The translations under genes and the position numbers were made by a program. Shown here in pieces: positions 16,070 through 24,175 of a stretch of DNA of 57,791 bases. Source of the DNA: Chloroflexota bacterium. GTDB lineage: Bacteria > Chloroflexota > Dehalococcoidia > Lucifugimonadales > UBA3495. The notes below the pieces were generated by a model. It did no database searches and was not told where the DNA came from. It worked only from the letters and a program-made list of their open reading frames with translations. How positions within the stretch are numbered: the first letter of the stretch is position 1; each line of letters starts with the position of its first letter. The DNA lies in NCBI GenBank assembly GCA_027624135.1, contig JAQBXL010000004.1:1-57791 (forward strand), in the 5' to 3' direction.

Positions 16070-16978
16070 ATGTCCCTTCCTCCCCATCGAGTCGATTACA
16101 GCCCCATCATCGAGCGCCCGCCTATCAAGTGGCCCAACGGAGAACGCGTTGCGCTTTGGATCGCTCCCAACGTGGAGCACTACGAATACATGCCCGTTCA
16201 GTACGGTCCGCGCGATCCCTGGCCGCGTACTCCTTATCCCGACGTGCAGCAGTATTCTTACCGCGACTACGGCAACCGGGTCGGATTCTGGCGGATGCTG
16301 GAGGTGCTGGACCAGTACAAGATTCGGGCGTGCGTGTCTCTGAACTTGGCCGTCCTGGAGCACTTCCCCGAGATACGGGACGCAATGGTGGACCGTGACT
16401 GGGACTACATGAGCCACGGCATCTATAACACCCGCTACCTCTACGCGTATACCGAAGCTGAGGAAAGGGAGTTCTACCGGGACAACATCGCTACGCTGAA
16501 ACGCCAAACCGGTAAACAGCTAAAGGGCATGCTCGGCCCTGCCATCTCGGGCACGGAGCGCACACCGGACCTGATGTCTGAAGCCGGGCTGATCTACCAC
16601 ACGGACTGGATGCACGACGATCAACCGGTGCCCATCAACGTGCAGTCGGGCAAACTAGTATCGGTTCCCTACTCCATAGAGTTGAATGATTCGCCGTTGT
16701 TCCGCGTGAACTACGAAGCTGATTATTTCGCGGATATCTGCAAGAGGCAGTTCGACCAATTGTACAAAGAAGGGGCCGAGAGCGGCCGGGTGATGTGCAT
16801 CGCCCTCCATCCCTTCCTGATCGGTCAGCCCCACCGCATCAAGTATCTGGACGAGATACTACGTCACATCACCTCCCATGACGGCATCTGGTACACCACC
16901 GCCGACGAAATAGCAGACTATTACATCGAGAACTACTACGACCAGGCAGTGATCCACGCCCAGCAGTTCAAGGCCTAA
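16070..16978 (+). CDS. Polysaccharide deacetylase/PuuE-like hydrolase 1
   Basis: A 302-residue NodB-type TIM-barrel-like protein, with AGGAGG ~9 nt before the ATG. It has VALWIAPNVEHYEY (~28-41), RDYGNRVGFWRMLEVLDQY (~65-83), DWDYMSHGIYNTR (~110-122) and CIALHPFLIGQPHRIKYLDE (~245-264). The SHG, HPFLIGQPHR and RxxGxRVG signatures match the PuuE/allantoinase-like branch, which hydrolyses C-N bonds, rather than peptidoglycan deacetylases. There is no signal peptide, so it acts in the cytosol. It is 54 bp upstream of a paralogue in the same operon and divergent from HpaB, which suggests a shared catabolic role for a nitrogen compound. Confidence 0.85.
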   Translation: MSLPPHRVDYSPIIERPPIKWPNGERVALWIAPNVEHYEYMPVQYGPRDPWPRTPYPDVQQYSYRDYGNRVGFWRMLEVLDQYKIRACVSLNLAVLEHFPEIRDAMVDRDWDYMSHGIYNTRYLYAYTEAEEREFYRDNIATLKRQTGKQLKGMLGPAISGTERTPDLMSEAGLIYHTDWMHDDQPVPINVQSGKLVSVPYSIELNDSPLFRVNYEADYFADICKRQFDQLYKEGAESGRVMCIALHPFLIGQPHRIKYLDEILRHITSHDGIWYTTADEIADYYIENYYDQAVIHAQQFKA

Positions 16979-17032
16979 CCGGGCTACAGTGCAAAAATCT
17001 GCCAAAATCTGACTCCACCGGAGATCTGCCCC

Positions 17033-17932
17033 ATGCCTGCCGAAAGACGAGAAGGGATGGACCACCCACACCACGAATGGTCCCCCATATCGACCCGAGC
17101 TAAACTTAGCTGGCCAGACGATGCAAAAGTCGCTCTGTGCGTCATCGTCACCTTGGAGCACACCGAATGGAAACCGCCGGAAGATAGTTTCAGCGCCGAC
17201 CAAGCCGGGGGCCTGGGTGTGCGGCCCTTCCCCGATTACCCACGATTTTCCCACCGGGAGTACGGCCACCGGGTCGGCATCTTCAGAGTGCTGGACGTGT
17301 TGGACCGGCTGGGCATCAAGGCCACCGTGGCCATGGACTCTCAGACCGCTGAGGGCTACCCATACCTAGTGAAGCATTGCCTGGGCCGGGGCTGCGAGAT
17401 CATCGCCCACGGCATTTCGGGGAGCCAGATGATCTCAGGCAACATGTCCACCGCAGAGGAGGCGGAATTCATTCGCTCCGCAGTGGATGTATTGAAGAAG
17501 GCAACCGGAACGGCGCCCAAGGGTTGGTTCGGGACGGACTACGGGGAATCGGAACGCACCCCCGCGCTATTGGCCCAAGCCGGAATCGACTACCTATGCG
17601 ATTGGGTCAATGACGAGCAACCCTACCCTATGAAAGACGGTTTGTTCTCCCTGCCGGCCATGTTGGAGATGGACGATCTCTTCACCATGTCGAACCGCCG
17701 CGTGACCATCGACCGGTATGCCCAGTCGATAAAGGACGGATTTGACGTGATGCACCGCGACGGCGCCAAGAACGGACGGCTCTTGGTGATCAACCTGCAT
17801 CCTTGGCTGGTGGGGCAGCCCTTCCGGATCGGCTACTTGGAGGACGCCTTGAGCCACATAATGGGCCACGAGGGAGTTTGGGCCGCGACCGGTTCAGGGA
17901 TAATAGACTGGTACCGCGACAACCGGCCTTAG
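17033..17932 (+). CDS. Polysaccharide deacetylase/PuuE-like hydrolase 2
   Basis: A 299-residue paralogue of the preceding gene. Matching blocks are EYGHRVGIFRVLDVLDRLGI (~75-94), GRGCEIIAHGISGSQ (~120-134), KGWFGTDYGESERTPALLAQ (~162-181) and INLHPWLVGQPFRIGYLEDA (~258-277). The two proteins are clearly homologous but diverged, so either a heterodimer or two substrates is possible. The start is ATG 17033 with GGAG upstream; MDHPHHEW eight codons later is an alternative. It is followed after 6 bp by the TfoX-N gene, so all three are likely cotranscribed. Confidence 0.84.
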   Translation: MPAERREGMDHPHHEWSPISTRAKLSWPDDAKVALCVIVTLEHTEWKPPEDSFSADQAGGLGVRPFPDYPRFSHREYGHRVGIFRVLDVLDRLGIKATVAMDSQTAEGYPYLVKHCLGRGCEIIAHGISGSQMISGNMSTAEEAEFIRSAVDVLKKATGTAPKGWFGTDYGESERTPALLAQAGIDYLCDWVNDEQPYPMKDGLFSLPAMLEMDDLFTMSNRRVTIDRYAQSIKDGFDVMHRDGAKNGRLLVINLHPWLVGQPFRIGYLEDALSHIMGHEGVWAATGSGIIDWYRDNRP

Positions 17933-17938
17933 AAGCAG

Positions 17939-18304
17939 ATGGCTAAGGAATATCTAGAGAGACTGGAAGAGATCGCTGGAACAACGGCCTCGGATATTTC
18001 TGGAAGCGTCAATATCGAGTGCAAGCACTTTTTCGGCGGCGCTGCGCTATATGCGGAGGGAAGAATATGTATCTCTCTGACTCCGGTTGGGTTGGCTGTG
18101 AAGCTTCCAGAGAAAACAAGAGACAGACTCTTGGGAAACAAAGAGACTGTGCCGCTGCGTTACTTTCCAAACGGCCCGGTAAAGAAAGATTACGTTCTGT
18201 TTCCAAACGTCGATGCGGAAGGCTCGACGGTGCTCCAGGGATATCTTAGGGAGAGCATCGAGTATGTCCTGACACTGCCGAAACCAATCAGAAGGCGGAA
18301 ATAG
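17939..18304 (+). CDS. TfoX N-terminal domain-like protein
   Basis: A 121-residue single-domain protein. The core FFGGAALYAEGRICISLTP (~31-49), followed by VGLAVKLPEKTRDRLL (~50-65) and a terminal YLRESIEYVLTLPKP helix, matches the TfoX/Sxy N-terminal family (usual length ~100-120). Its best-known member regulates competence in Haemophilus. Stand-alone N domains are widespread and their role is unknown. It starts 6 bp after the second deacetylase stop, so coexpression is likely. No DNA-binding motif is evident. Confidence 0.7.
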   Translation: MAKEYLERLEEIAGTTASDISGSVNIECKHFFGGAALYAEGRICISLTPVGLAVKLPEKTRDRLLGNKETVPLRYFPNGPVKKDYVLFPNVDAEGSTVLQGYLRESIEYVLTLPKPIRRRK

Positions 18305-18343
18305 CCGGAGAGCCAAGGAGAACCGGGAACCAGAGGGAACCCT

Positions 18344-19477
18344 CTACGCGGAGGCGGTCCAGTTCACCTTCAGGCGGTCTTTCCCTAGCGGCGTCAGCTC
18401 CGCGCCTCCCAGCCGGCGTAAGAACGACGCCACATCCAGCGTGCTGGAATCCAGGTCGAGCGTAACCTGTACCCCTTCATCTCGCGACACCAACCGGGTG
18501 TCAACTATGGCTCCGGCGCCTGCAGCCTCTTCCACCGCATCCCAGACCGACTCCAAACCTTTTTTGGATAGCGACGCGTCGAACATCAGATAGACACGGC
18601 CGGAGTAGGTTCTCTCAAGACAGGCGTTGGCGGTAATCGGTCGCCTCGGGGTCTCCTGCGAATCTTCGGGAGATTTCAAGTCTTCATCGGGCATCTTTGC
18701 CAGGCCGGCCAATTCCCTCTGGAGGATCTCCGATGCGGACTCGCCAGCCGATGATTCGCGAAGAACAAGGTTGGGTTCATCGTTTCCGAGAGCATCATGG
18801 CGCCTAGGAGCAAGGCAACGCCAGATAGAGTGAACAGCAAGCAACTCCTGGATGGCCAATTCCTTGGCAGAGTCGGCAATGGAAAAAGCCTTGGCTGATT
18901 CCATCAACTCGCGCTCCACATTTAGGACCGTGAAGTCCAAGGAATCCAACGCAGCGGCCAAGTCTTGCGCTGATAATTCCTTCGATCCCAGCGCCTTATC
19001 CAGCGCAGACTGATACGAGGATCGAGTTTGTTTCATGCGGGATCTAAGTGTCTCAGCCATTGTCCGCGCCTTTTCGGCGGCTTCCATGTATGCCTTGGAT
19101 CTGGCGTCGAAGCCCTCACCATAGGCCCTCGCCGCGGCTTCAGCAGACCGTATGGCCTCTTCCGAGATGGATTCACTCTGGGCGAACACGGACTGGGAAC
19201 GGTCTCTCAAGGTCTGAGCTTCCCGAGCTTTCTCCAAGCTGATCTTGATATTGGTCCCGAAGTCACTGGAAGCCGTCGAGGAATTCGATGAGGATTCCGA
19301 CGGCACAAGCGCTTCTTCGAAGTCGACTGATGTATCCGGCTCGACATTTGCCAAGGGAGAACGGGCGCCGACTTGATCAGCCGCCGTTGAGGCAGCTTCC
19401 CGTTCCTCGCTATCTAGAGCGTCGTCTTGGCGTGGTTTCCTTCCGATTTTGAGGAGCATATTCACGAAAAGTCTCAC
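18344..19477 (-). CDS. Coiled-coil protein of unknown function
   Basis: A 377-residue protein of no family I recognise. After a short basic start (MLLKIGRKPRQDD, possibly the true start 6 codons in) come a Ser/Glu-rich linker (~40-72) and a long Ala/Glu/Arg helix (~75-215). That helix shows heptad-like runs such as AEAAARAYGEGFDARSKAYM and ALDKALGSKELSAQDLAAAL. The last ~100 residues form an alpha/beta domain (GRVYLMFDASLSKKGLESVW to LRRLGGAELTPLGKDRLKV), which looks ligand- or protein-binding. No signal peptide or membrane span is seen. It could be a cytoskeletal or scaffold protein. It stands alone on the minus strand before the respiratory cluster. Confidence 0.6.
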   Translation of the reverse strand: MRLFVNMLLKIGRKPRQDDALDSEEREAASTAADQVGARSPLANVEPDTSVDFEEALVPSESSSNSSTASSDFGTNIKISLEKAREAQTLRDRSQSVFAQSESISEEAIRSAEAAARAYGEGFDARSKAYMEAAEKARTMAETLRSRMKQTRSSYQSALDKALGSKELSAQDLAAALDSLDFTVLNVERELMESAKAFSIADSAKELAIQELLAVHSIWRCLAPRRHDALGNDEPNLVLRESSAGESASEILQRELAGLAKMPDEDLKSPEDSQETPRRPITANACLERTYSGRVYLMFDASLSKKGLESVWDAVEEAAGAGAIVDTRLVSRDEGVQVTLDLDSSTLDVASFLRRLGGAELTPLGKDRLKVNWTASA

Positions 19478-19808
19478 CCGTTTCTTACAATTGATTTGTG
19501 CCTATAGACAATAAAAGCTACTGGATCGGTTTGCAGATCTGGCGGAACCTTCCTCAAAGCTTAGGTGCAAAGCAGCGCCGGTTTCAGGCTGAAATCGTGA
19601 CTAGCGCTCTTGTTTAGCTCCAGTGGGTCCCACGATTATTCCGTGCCTGTTTATTCAAGCATAGGAAGCACCATTTTTTATGTCAAACAGCCCAAGCTCA
19701 GGTCGCTGGTAATATTCCGGGGTTTTAACCGGTGTTTCGGTGAGATTCCGCCACCCAGAACGTAGATGCGGCGGGCTTGCTTCCACGCGTAATCAAGGCT
19801 GAAATCGC

Positions 19809-19837
19809 TTGACACCCAATTTGCGTTGTGATATTTT
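19809..19837 (+). promoter_or_regulatory. Promoter of the respiratory (alternative complex III) cluster
   Basis: Perfect TTGACA at 19809-19814, a 17-bp spacer and TATTTT at 19832-19837. Expected transcription start is ~19844, i.e. at the first base of the hairpin that follows. It lies ~80 bp before the first gene of the cluster. Confidence 0.6.
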
Positions 19838-19844
19838 TCACCTG

Positions 19845-19866
19845 GCCTCTGACCGGAGGCTTTTTT
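19845..19866 (+). terminator. Leader hairpin with T run (terminator or attenuator)
   Basis: GCCTC (19845-19849) pairs with GAGGC (19856-19860), followed by TTTTTT (19861-19866). It sits directly at the predicted transcription start of the respiratory promoter and ~55 bp before the first gene. It could end a minor upstream transcript, act as an attenuator, or protect the mRNA 5' end. Confidence 0.5.
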
Positions 19867-19920
19867 CTGGTGCGGAAACCTCCTTAATCACGCCATATTG
19901 TGGCCACCGATAGGTGCCCG

Positions 19921-20217
19921 ATGTTCGAAGACCCCAAAGCATTAACCAGCGCAGAATGGCACAACATTCACATGTTCCTTCAGTGGTTCTGGATCTATCT
20001 GCCTATCGTTGTGACTTTTGCCCTAACCATGCTTACGGCACACGCTTTGATTCCATCCCTGGTGAACACGGGTCAGCTGCCAGAGTCGATGCAGAAGGTT
20101 CGCCCCGTCTTGACCGCATTCGCCGTTTTGGTGTTTGCCGTCGCCGTTGTCATCTTGGTGCTGGGTATCAACGCACAGTTGGACGTGAGCAAGATTTGGC
20201 CCCGGGTCTTGATCTAG
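19921..20217 (+). CDS. Small two-span membrane protein of the ACIII cluster
   Basis: A 98-residue protein from ATG 19921 (MFEDPKALTSAEW); a GTG at 19900 would add seven residues. Two hydrophobic helices are clear: FLQWFWIYLPIVVTFALTML (~19-38) and VLTAFAVLVFAVAVVILVLG (~64-83), joined by a loop with HALIPSLVNTGQLPES. The N-terminal NIHMFLQW has a His that could face the membrane. I recognise no family. Its position as first gene before the pentaheme cytochrome, with codon use like its neighbours, suggests a small structural subunit or assembly factor of the complex. Confidence 0.6.
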   Translation: MFEDPKALTSAEWHNIHMFLQWFWIYLPIVVTFALTMLTAHALIPSLVNTGQLPESMQKVRPVLTAFAVLVFAVAVVILVLGINAQLDVSKIWPRVLI

Positions 20218-20305
20218 CCCAGAATAACTGACGGGCAATGGTCGCTCCCACGAGTAATGGTCTCTAAGGAAAGTAAGAAACGACTTGAACGGAAGAACTA
20301 ACTAG

Positions 20306-20932
20306 ATGATGCCAAGCGGGAAAATGCTGCCACTCGTGGTGGCCGGCGGGGTCGTAACCGTAATCCTGGGTTTCGTCGTCGTCGTTCTGCTCATATCATG
20401 GTTCTCCAACCCACCGTTTGGCCTGGGCAATGCGCCGGCCCAGCCGGTCGCTTTCCCGCACACCGTCCACGTGGCGGAGAACAATATTCAGTGTGAGTTC
20501 TGCCACCGGAACGTGACCAAAGGCGAGGCGGCAACCGTTCCCGCCGTGGAAACGTGCCTCTTCTGCCATAAGGATATCGACGGCGCGACCGTTACGGCCC
20601 AGGCCGAGATCGACAAAGTCAGAACGGCCTTCGAAACTGACCAGCCGATCAATTGGGAGCGGGTGCACCGGCTGCCTGATCACGTGCGTTTCATTCACGA
20701 ATCCCATATCAGGTACTTCACCGATGAAACAACCCCGGTTAAGTACGGTATTAACGGCGAAGAGATCACCCAATCGCCTGACGTCGCCCAGACATGTACC
20801 ATTTGCCACGGCGACATAGCCAACAAGACAGTAGTCAAACCCAAAGCCGGTCAGTCATTGAAGATGGGGACATGCCTCGATTGTCACCGTAACAATGATG
20901 TTCCTACAGACTGTACCGTGTGTCATAAGTGA
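20306..20932 (+). CDS. actA: Pentaheme c-type cytochrome (ActA-like)
   Basis: A 208-residue membrane-anchored cytochrome with one N-terminal helix (LVVAGGVVTVILGFVVVVLL, ~10-29). It carries exactly five CxxCH heme sites: CEFCH 63-67, CLFCH 84-88, CTICH 164-168, CLDCH 190-194 and CTVCH 203-207. Extra His residues (HTVH, HIRY) can supply distal ligands. Five hemes, a membrane anchor and ~210 residues fit ActA of alternative complex III. It would pass electrons from the iron-sulfur subunit to soluble or monoheme cytochrome c on the outer face. Downstream ccm genes would attach its hemes. Confidence 0.85.
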   Translation: MMPSGKMLPLVVAGGVVTVILGFVVVVLLISWFSNPPFGLGNAPAQPVAFPHTVHVAENNIQCEFCHRNVTKGEAATVPAVETCLFCHKDIDGATVTAQAEIDKVRTAFETDQPINWERVHRLPDHVRFIHESHIRYFTDETTPVKYGINGEEITQSPDVAQTCTICHGDIANKTVVKPKAGQSLKMGTCLDCHRNNDVPTDCTVCHK

Positions 20933-20966
20933 TGGACCTCGTAATGAATAACAGGGTCATAGGTAG

Positions 20967-23285
20967 ATGAAACTAACCCGGCGAAACTTTCTTGCCTGGG
21001 CTGGCTTGGGAGCTGTGGGAGCCGTTGCCTGTGAGGGATTTGGCATCCGTCATGGTGAGCTCGACCTTCAGAGTCCCGTGCGACTTCCCGAAGACTTGGT
21101 TCGAGGCACCGACAACTGGTACGCCAGCTTGTGCCGGACCTGTCCTTCCTGCGAGGGCATAGTCGTGCGGGTGATGGAAGGCCGGGCCAAGAAGATACAG
21201 GGCAATCCCTTCTTCCCGATCAACCAGGGTAAGACCCATGCCCGTTGCGAGGCGGGGCTTCAAGCCCTTTATCATCCCGACCGCGTACCCTCGCCCATGC
21301 GGCGCAGTGGACCCCGTGGCTCGGGTGAGTTCCTGCCTATCAGCTGGCAGCCCAATGGGATGGACTCGTTACGCACCGCCCTCCAAGCCCGAGGCTCGTC
21401 TTCAGTCATGATTACTGAGCCTCTACGCGGACATCTCGGGCTTCTCGCAGACCGGTTTGCGTCAGCGATCGGCGGCGAGCAATTGGGCTTTGAGACCATC
21501 GACAATAATACGTTCCGGGCAGCCGTTAAGAATGTCTTCAACCAGGACACCCTGCCCGACTTCGACCTTGAAAACAGCCGGTTCATATTGTCCTTCGGCG
21601 CGGACTTCCTCTCTACTTGGGTCTCTCCCACGCGTTTCAATCGCGGGTACGGCGAGTTCCGGCAGGGCGAGGGTCGCGACCGGGGCCTGCTCTACCAGAT
21701 AGATTCCCGCTTCTCAATGACTGCCGCCAACGCCGACAAATGGCTGCCGGTGCGGCCCGGTTGGGAAGGGCACGTAGCCCTCAGTTTGGCCCAAGTCATC
21801 GTGTCAGAGGGTCTGGAGGCAGGCGGCGTTGACGTGGGTGCGCTGGTCGGCGGAGACGCAGGCATCCAGAGACTGAACACCTTCCGGCCTGAAGTTGTGG
21901 TTCAGTTGGCTGGTCTCACTCCCGAAATGACTGGCGGCGACCCTGTGGAGTTCTTGAAAGACCTGGCCCGCAGATTCGCACGAACCCGGCCCAGCGTCGC
22001 TATCGGCGGCGGTTCCGCCGGGGCGCAGAGCAATGGCCTCTTCATCTTGGAAGCGATCTACGCCCTCAACTACTTGGTTGGCAGCGTCGGCGCGAAGGGC
22101 GGAGTCAAGTTCAATCCGGGCAGCCCGTGGGACGGAGTTCCCGCTTCCGGCAAGGTGGGTAGTCTGGAAGACTGGGACCGCATCGCCGAGCAGATACGCA
22201 GCGGCAGAACCAAGATGCTGATGCTCCACGGCGCCGACCCCGTGCACGGTTTGCCCGAATCTCTAAGGCTTAGAGACGCCATCGCCCAAGCAGACGATCT
22301 ATTCGTGGTCAGCTTCTCACCATTTATTGATGAAACCAGTGTGATGGCCGACCTCATCCTTCCCGACCGGGTCTACCTGGAGGATTGGGGCGACGATATA
22401 ACAGAACCAGGACCCGGTTACCAGACTGTAGGCTTCCAGCAGCCGGTGGTGAATCCCCTGCCCGACTTGGACCCATTGAGTTTCCCAGATGTCTTGCTGA
22501 CCATGTCCCAGGAATTGGGACGGGAATCCCAACTGCCTTGGTCCAATTTCAAGAGCATGCTGAGGGAAGGATCCGACGCTCTGTTCGCGATGAATCGGGG
22601 TTCCGTCGAGGCTGCGTCGGCCGACGAATTCTGGAACAACCTCCTGAAAAAGGGCGGCTGGTGGGACGAAAATACCACGGGGCCGGCCAACATTCAGGCG
22701 CCCAACGGATTGATCCAGACCATCGCCAATAAAGCGTCGGACCCTGATTTTGCTGGGATAGGACTAGGATCCGATTCCTACTATCTGGTTCCCTTCGTGC
22801 ACAACACCCTGTTGGACGGCTACAATGCTCACCTGCCGTGGCTTCAGTCAGCGCCTGATCCGTTGACCACGGTTACCTGGCAGACCTGGGTTGAATTGAA
22901 CGACGTAACCGCAGACAGGTTGGGAGTCAAAGAAGGAGACATCGTTCGGATCGAGTCCTCCAAGGATTCCATTCGCGCCGTTGTCTATGCGACTCCAGCG
23001 GCGCCTCCCAACATCATAGGGGTTCCTCTTGGCCAAGGTCGAAAGAGCGGCTCCGACTATGCTACCGACCGCCTTGGCAAAGAAAGTTCCAACGTCATGG
23101 ATATATTGGAGACGACCCTGGTTAGAGACACGGGTTCCCTGGCGTGGGCCAGTACCAGAGTGCGGGTGCACAAGACTGGTGAAAGCGTAAGCATATCCAA
23201 ACTTGAGGGTAATTCGAGGGCGGTGGAGATAGGCCTTACTCCTGCCGAGGACATCATCAAGACTATCAGACCGGAGAACGCCTAA
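20967..23285 (+). CDS. Molybdopterin-oxidoreductase-like subunit (ActB1-like)
   Basis: A 772-residue protein with a twin-arginine signal (LTRRNFLAWAGLG) for export. Next come four cysteines set out C56-x2-C59-x2-C62-x31-C94, as for the N-terminal [4Fe-4S] cluster of this superfamily. The rest follows the molybdopterin-oxidoreductase order, with a late C-terminal binding domain (~630-760). In characterised ACIII ActB this domain lacks molybdenum; whether this copy binds a pterin is uncertain. Unlike Rhodothermus ActB, the iron-sulfur half is a separate gene here (next gene, 53 bp on). A Psr/Ttr-type enzyme is the main alternative. Confidence 0.8.
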   Translation: MKLTRRNFLAWAGLGAVGAVACEGFGIRHGELDLQSPVRLPEDLVRGTDNWYASLCRTCPSCEGIVVRVMEGRAKKIQGNPFFPINQGKTHARCEAGLQALYHPDRVPSPMRRSGPRGSGEFLPISWQPNGMDSLRTALQARGSSSVMITEPLRGHLGLLADRFASAIGGEQLGFETIDNNTFRAAVKNVFNQDTLPDFDLENSRFILSFGADFLSTWVSPTRFNRGYGEFRQGEGRDRGLLYQIDSRFSMTAANADKWLPVRPGWEGHVALSLAQVIVSEGLEAGGVDVGALVGGDAGIQRLNTFRPEVVVQLAGLTPEMTGGDPVEFLKDLARRFARTRPSVAIGGGSAGAQSNGLFILEAIYALNYLVGSVGAKGGVKFNPGSPWDGVPASGKVGSLEDWDRIAEQIRSGRTKMLMLHGADPVHGLPESLRLRDAIAQADDLFVVSFSPFIDETSVMADLILPDRVYLEDWGDDITEPGPGYQTVGFQQPVVNPLPDLDPLSFPDVLLTMSQELGRESQLPWSNFKSMLREGSDALFAMNRGSVEAASADEFWNNLLKKGGWWDENTTGPANIQAPNGLIQTIANKASDPDFAGIGLGSDSYYLVPFVHNTLLDGYNAHLPWLQSAPDPLTTVTWQTWVELNDVTADRLGVKEGDIVRIESSKDSIRAVVYATPAAPPNIIGVPLGQGRKSGSDYATDRLGKESSNVMDILETTLVRDTGSLAWASTRVRVHKTGESVSISKLEGNSRAVEIGLTPAEDIIKTIRPENA

Positions 23286-23338
23286 GGGCACAGCCGGCGG
23301 AAAGCAGTTTAATCAATCGCATTTAGACAGGTTTGTAA

Positions 23339-24175
23339 ATGGTAACTCAGCGCGAAAATCATAAATGGGGAATGGTGGTGGACCTGGACCGGTGTACCGG
23401 TTGTCAGGCCTGTGTTGTTGCCTGCCAGGCAGAGAACAACATCCCCATCAATACACAGTCCTATTTCCAGCAACGGCGGGCCTACGAATGGATCCGGATC
23501 GAGCGGTATTGGGAGGGCGAGTTTCCCAACGTTAAGGCCAGGTTCATTCCCATCCTATGCCAGCACTGTGAGAACGCTCCTTGTGAGCCTGTGTGCCCCG
23601 TGTTCGCCACCTACCACAACGATGAGGGGCTGAACGTTCAGGTATACAACCGTTGCATCGGAACCCGTTATTGTTCCGTCAACTGTCCCTACACCGTCCG
23701 GTTCTTCAATTTCTGGCAGCCGCAGTGGCCGGACCGATTCAGGAACCAATTGAATCCCGACGTTACTGTGAGAACTCGCGGCGTCATGGAGAAGTGCACC
23801 TTCTGTGTGCAGCGTCTACGCCGAGGCGAGGTCAATGTCGAGCGCAGAGGATTGGAACCCCTGACCGGAGAACGGATACCTGTGGCAGATCGGAAGCTTA
23901 ATTACCGGCAGATGAAAGAGGGCAACTACATGCCCGCCTGCGTCCAGGCCTGCCCAACCAACGCTTTGCAATTCGCCGATCAGCACGACGAAACCGGCCC
24001 GGTGAAAGCAATTTTCGAAGAAGCCAATGGGCAGATCGAGACTCGGGAGCATGGCGGGCATGTCGATGAAGCCCACACCCGGGTTTACCGCTTGTTTGAA
24101 GAAGTGGGCACCAAGCCCAACTTGATATATCTGAAGAAAGTAGACGCATTCCCGGTGGATAAAAGGCCTAGATAG
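23339..24175 (+). CDS. Polyferredoxin iron-sulfur subunit (ActB2-like)
   Basis: A 278-residue NrfC/DmsB-like protein with four cluster-binding sets: C19-C22-C25-C29; C74-C77-C82-C86; C106-(T109)-C112-C116; and C153-C156 with C201-C205. The third set reads CIGTRYC where CIGCRYC is normal. This removes one ligand and predicts a [3Fe-4S] cluster, as in ActB of alternative complex III. No Tat signal is present, so it is probably carried out with ActB1. It links the catalytic-like subunit to the NrfD membrane proteins, and its stop abuts the next start. Confidence 0.87.
   Translation: MVTQRENHKWGMVVDLDRCTGCQACVVACQAENNIPINTQSYFQQRRAYEWIRIERYWEGEFPNVKARFIPILCQHCENAPCEPVCPVFATYHNDEGLNVQVYNRCIGTRYCSVNCPYTVRFFNFWQPQWPDRFRNQLNPDVTVRTRGVMEKCTFCVQRLRRGEVNVERRGLEPLTGERIPVADRKLNYRQMKEGNYMPACVQACPTNALQFADQHDETGPVKAIFEEANGQIETREHGGHVDEAHTRVYRLFEEVGTKPNLIYLKKVDAFPVDKRPR

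Larger units (their letters stand above)
19478..19920. other. Long intergenic region upstream of the respiratory cluster
   Basis: No convincing open frame on either strand. The sequence is AT-richer than its surroundings. The left half holds only short imperfect repeats and a T/A-rich patch (CATTTTTTATG, ~19670). The right half contains the promoter and leader hairpin listed separately. The size and composition leave room for regulatory sites or a small RNA, but none is identified. Confidence 0.5.

Noticed and set aside
20967-23285. Arsenite oxidase, formate dehydrogenase or tetrathionate reductase large subunit
   Set aside because: The pentaheme cytochrome, DUF3341, monoheme lipoprotein and two NrfD genes together are specific to alternative complex III, and no formate-type Cys/Sec site is seen.
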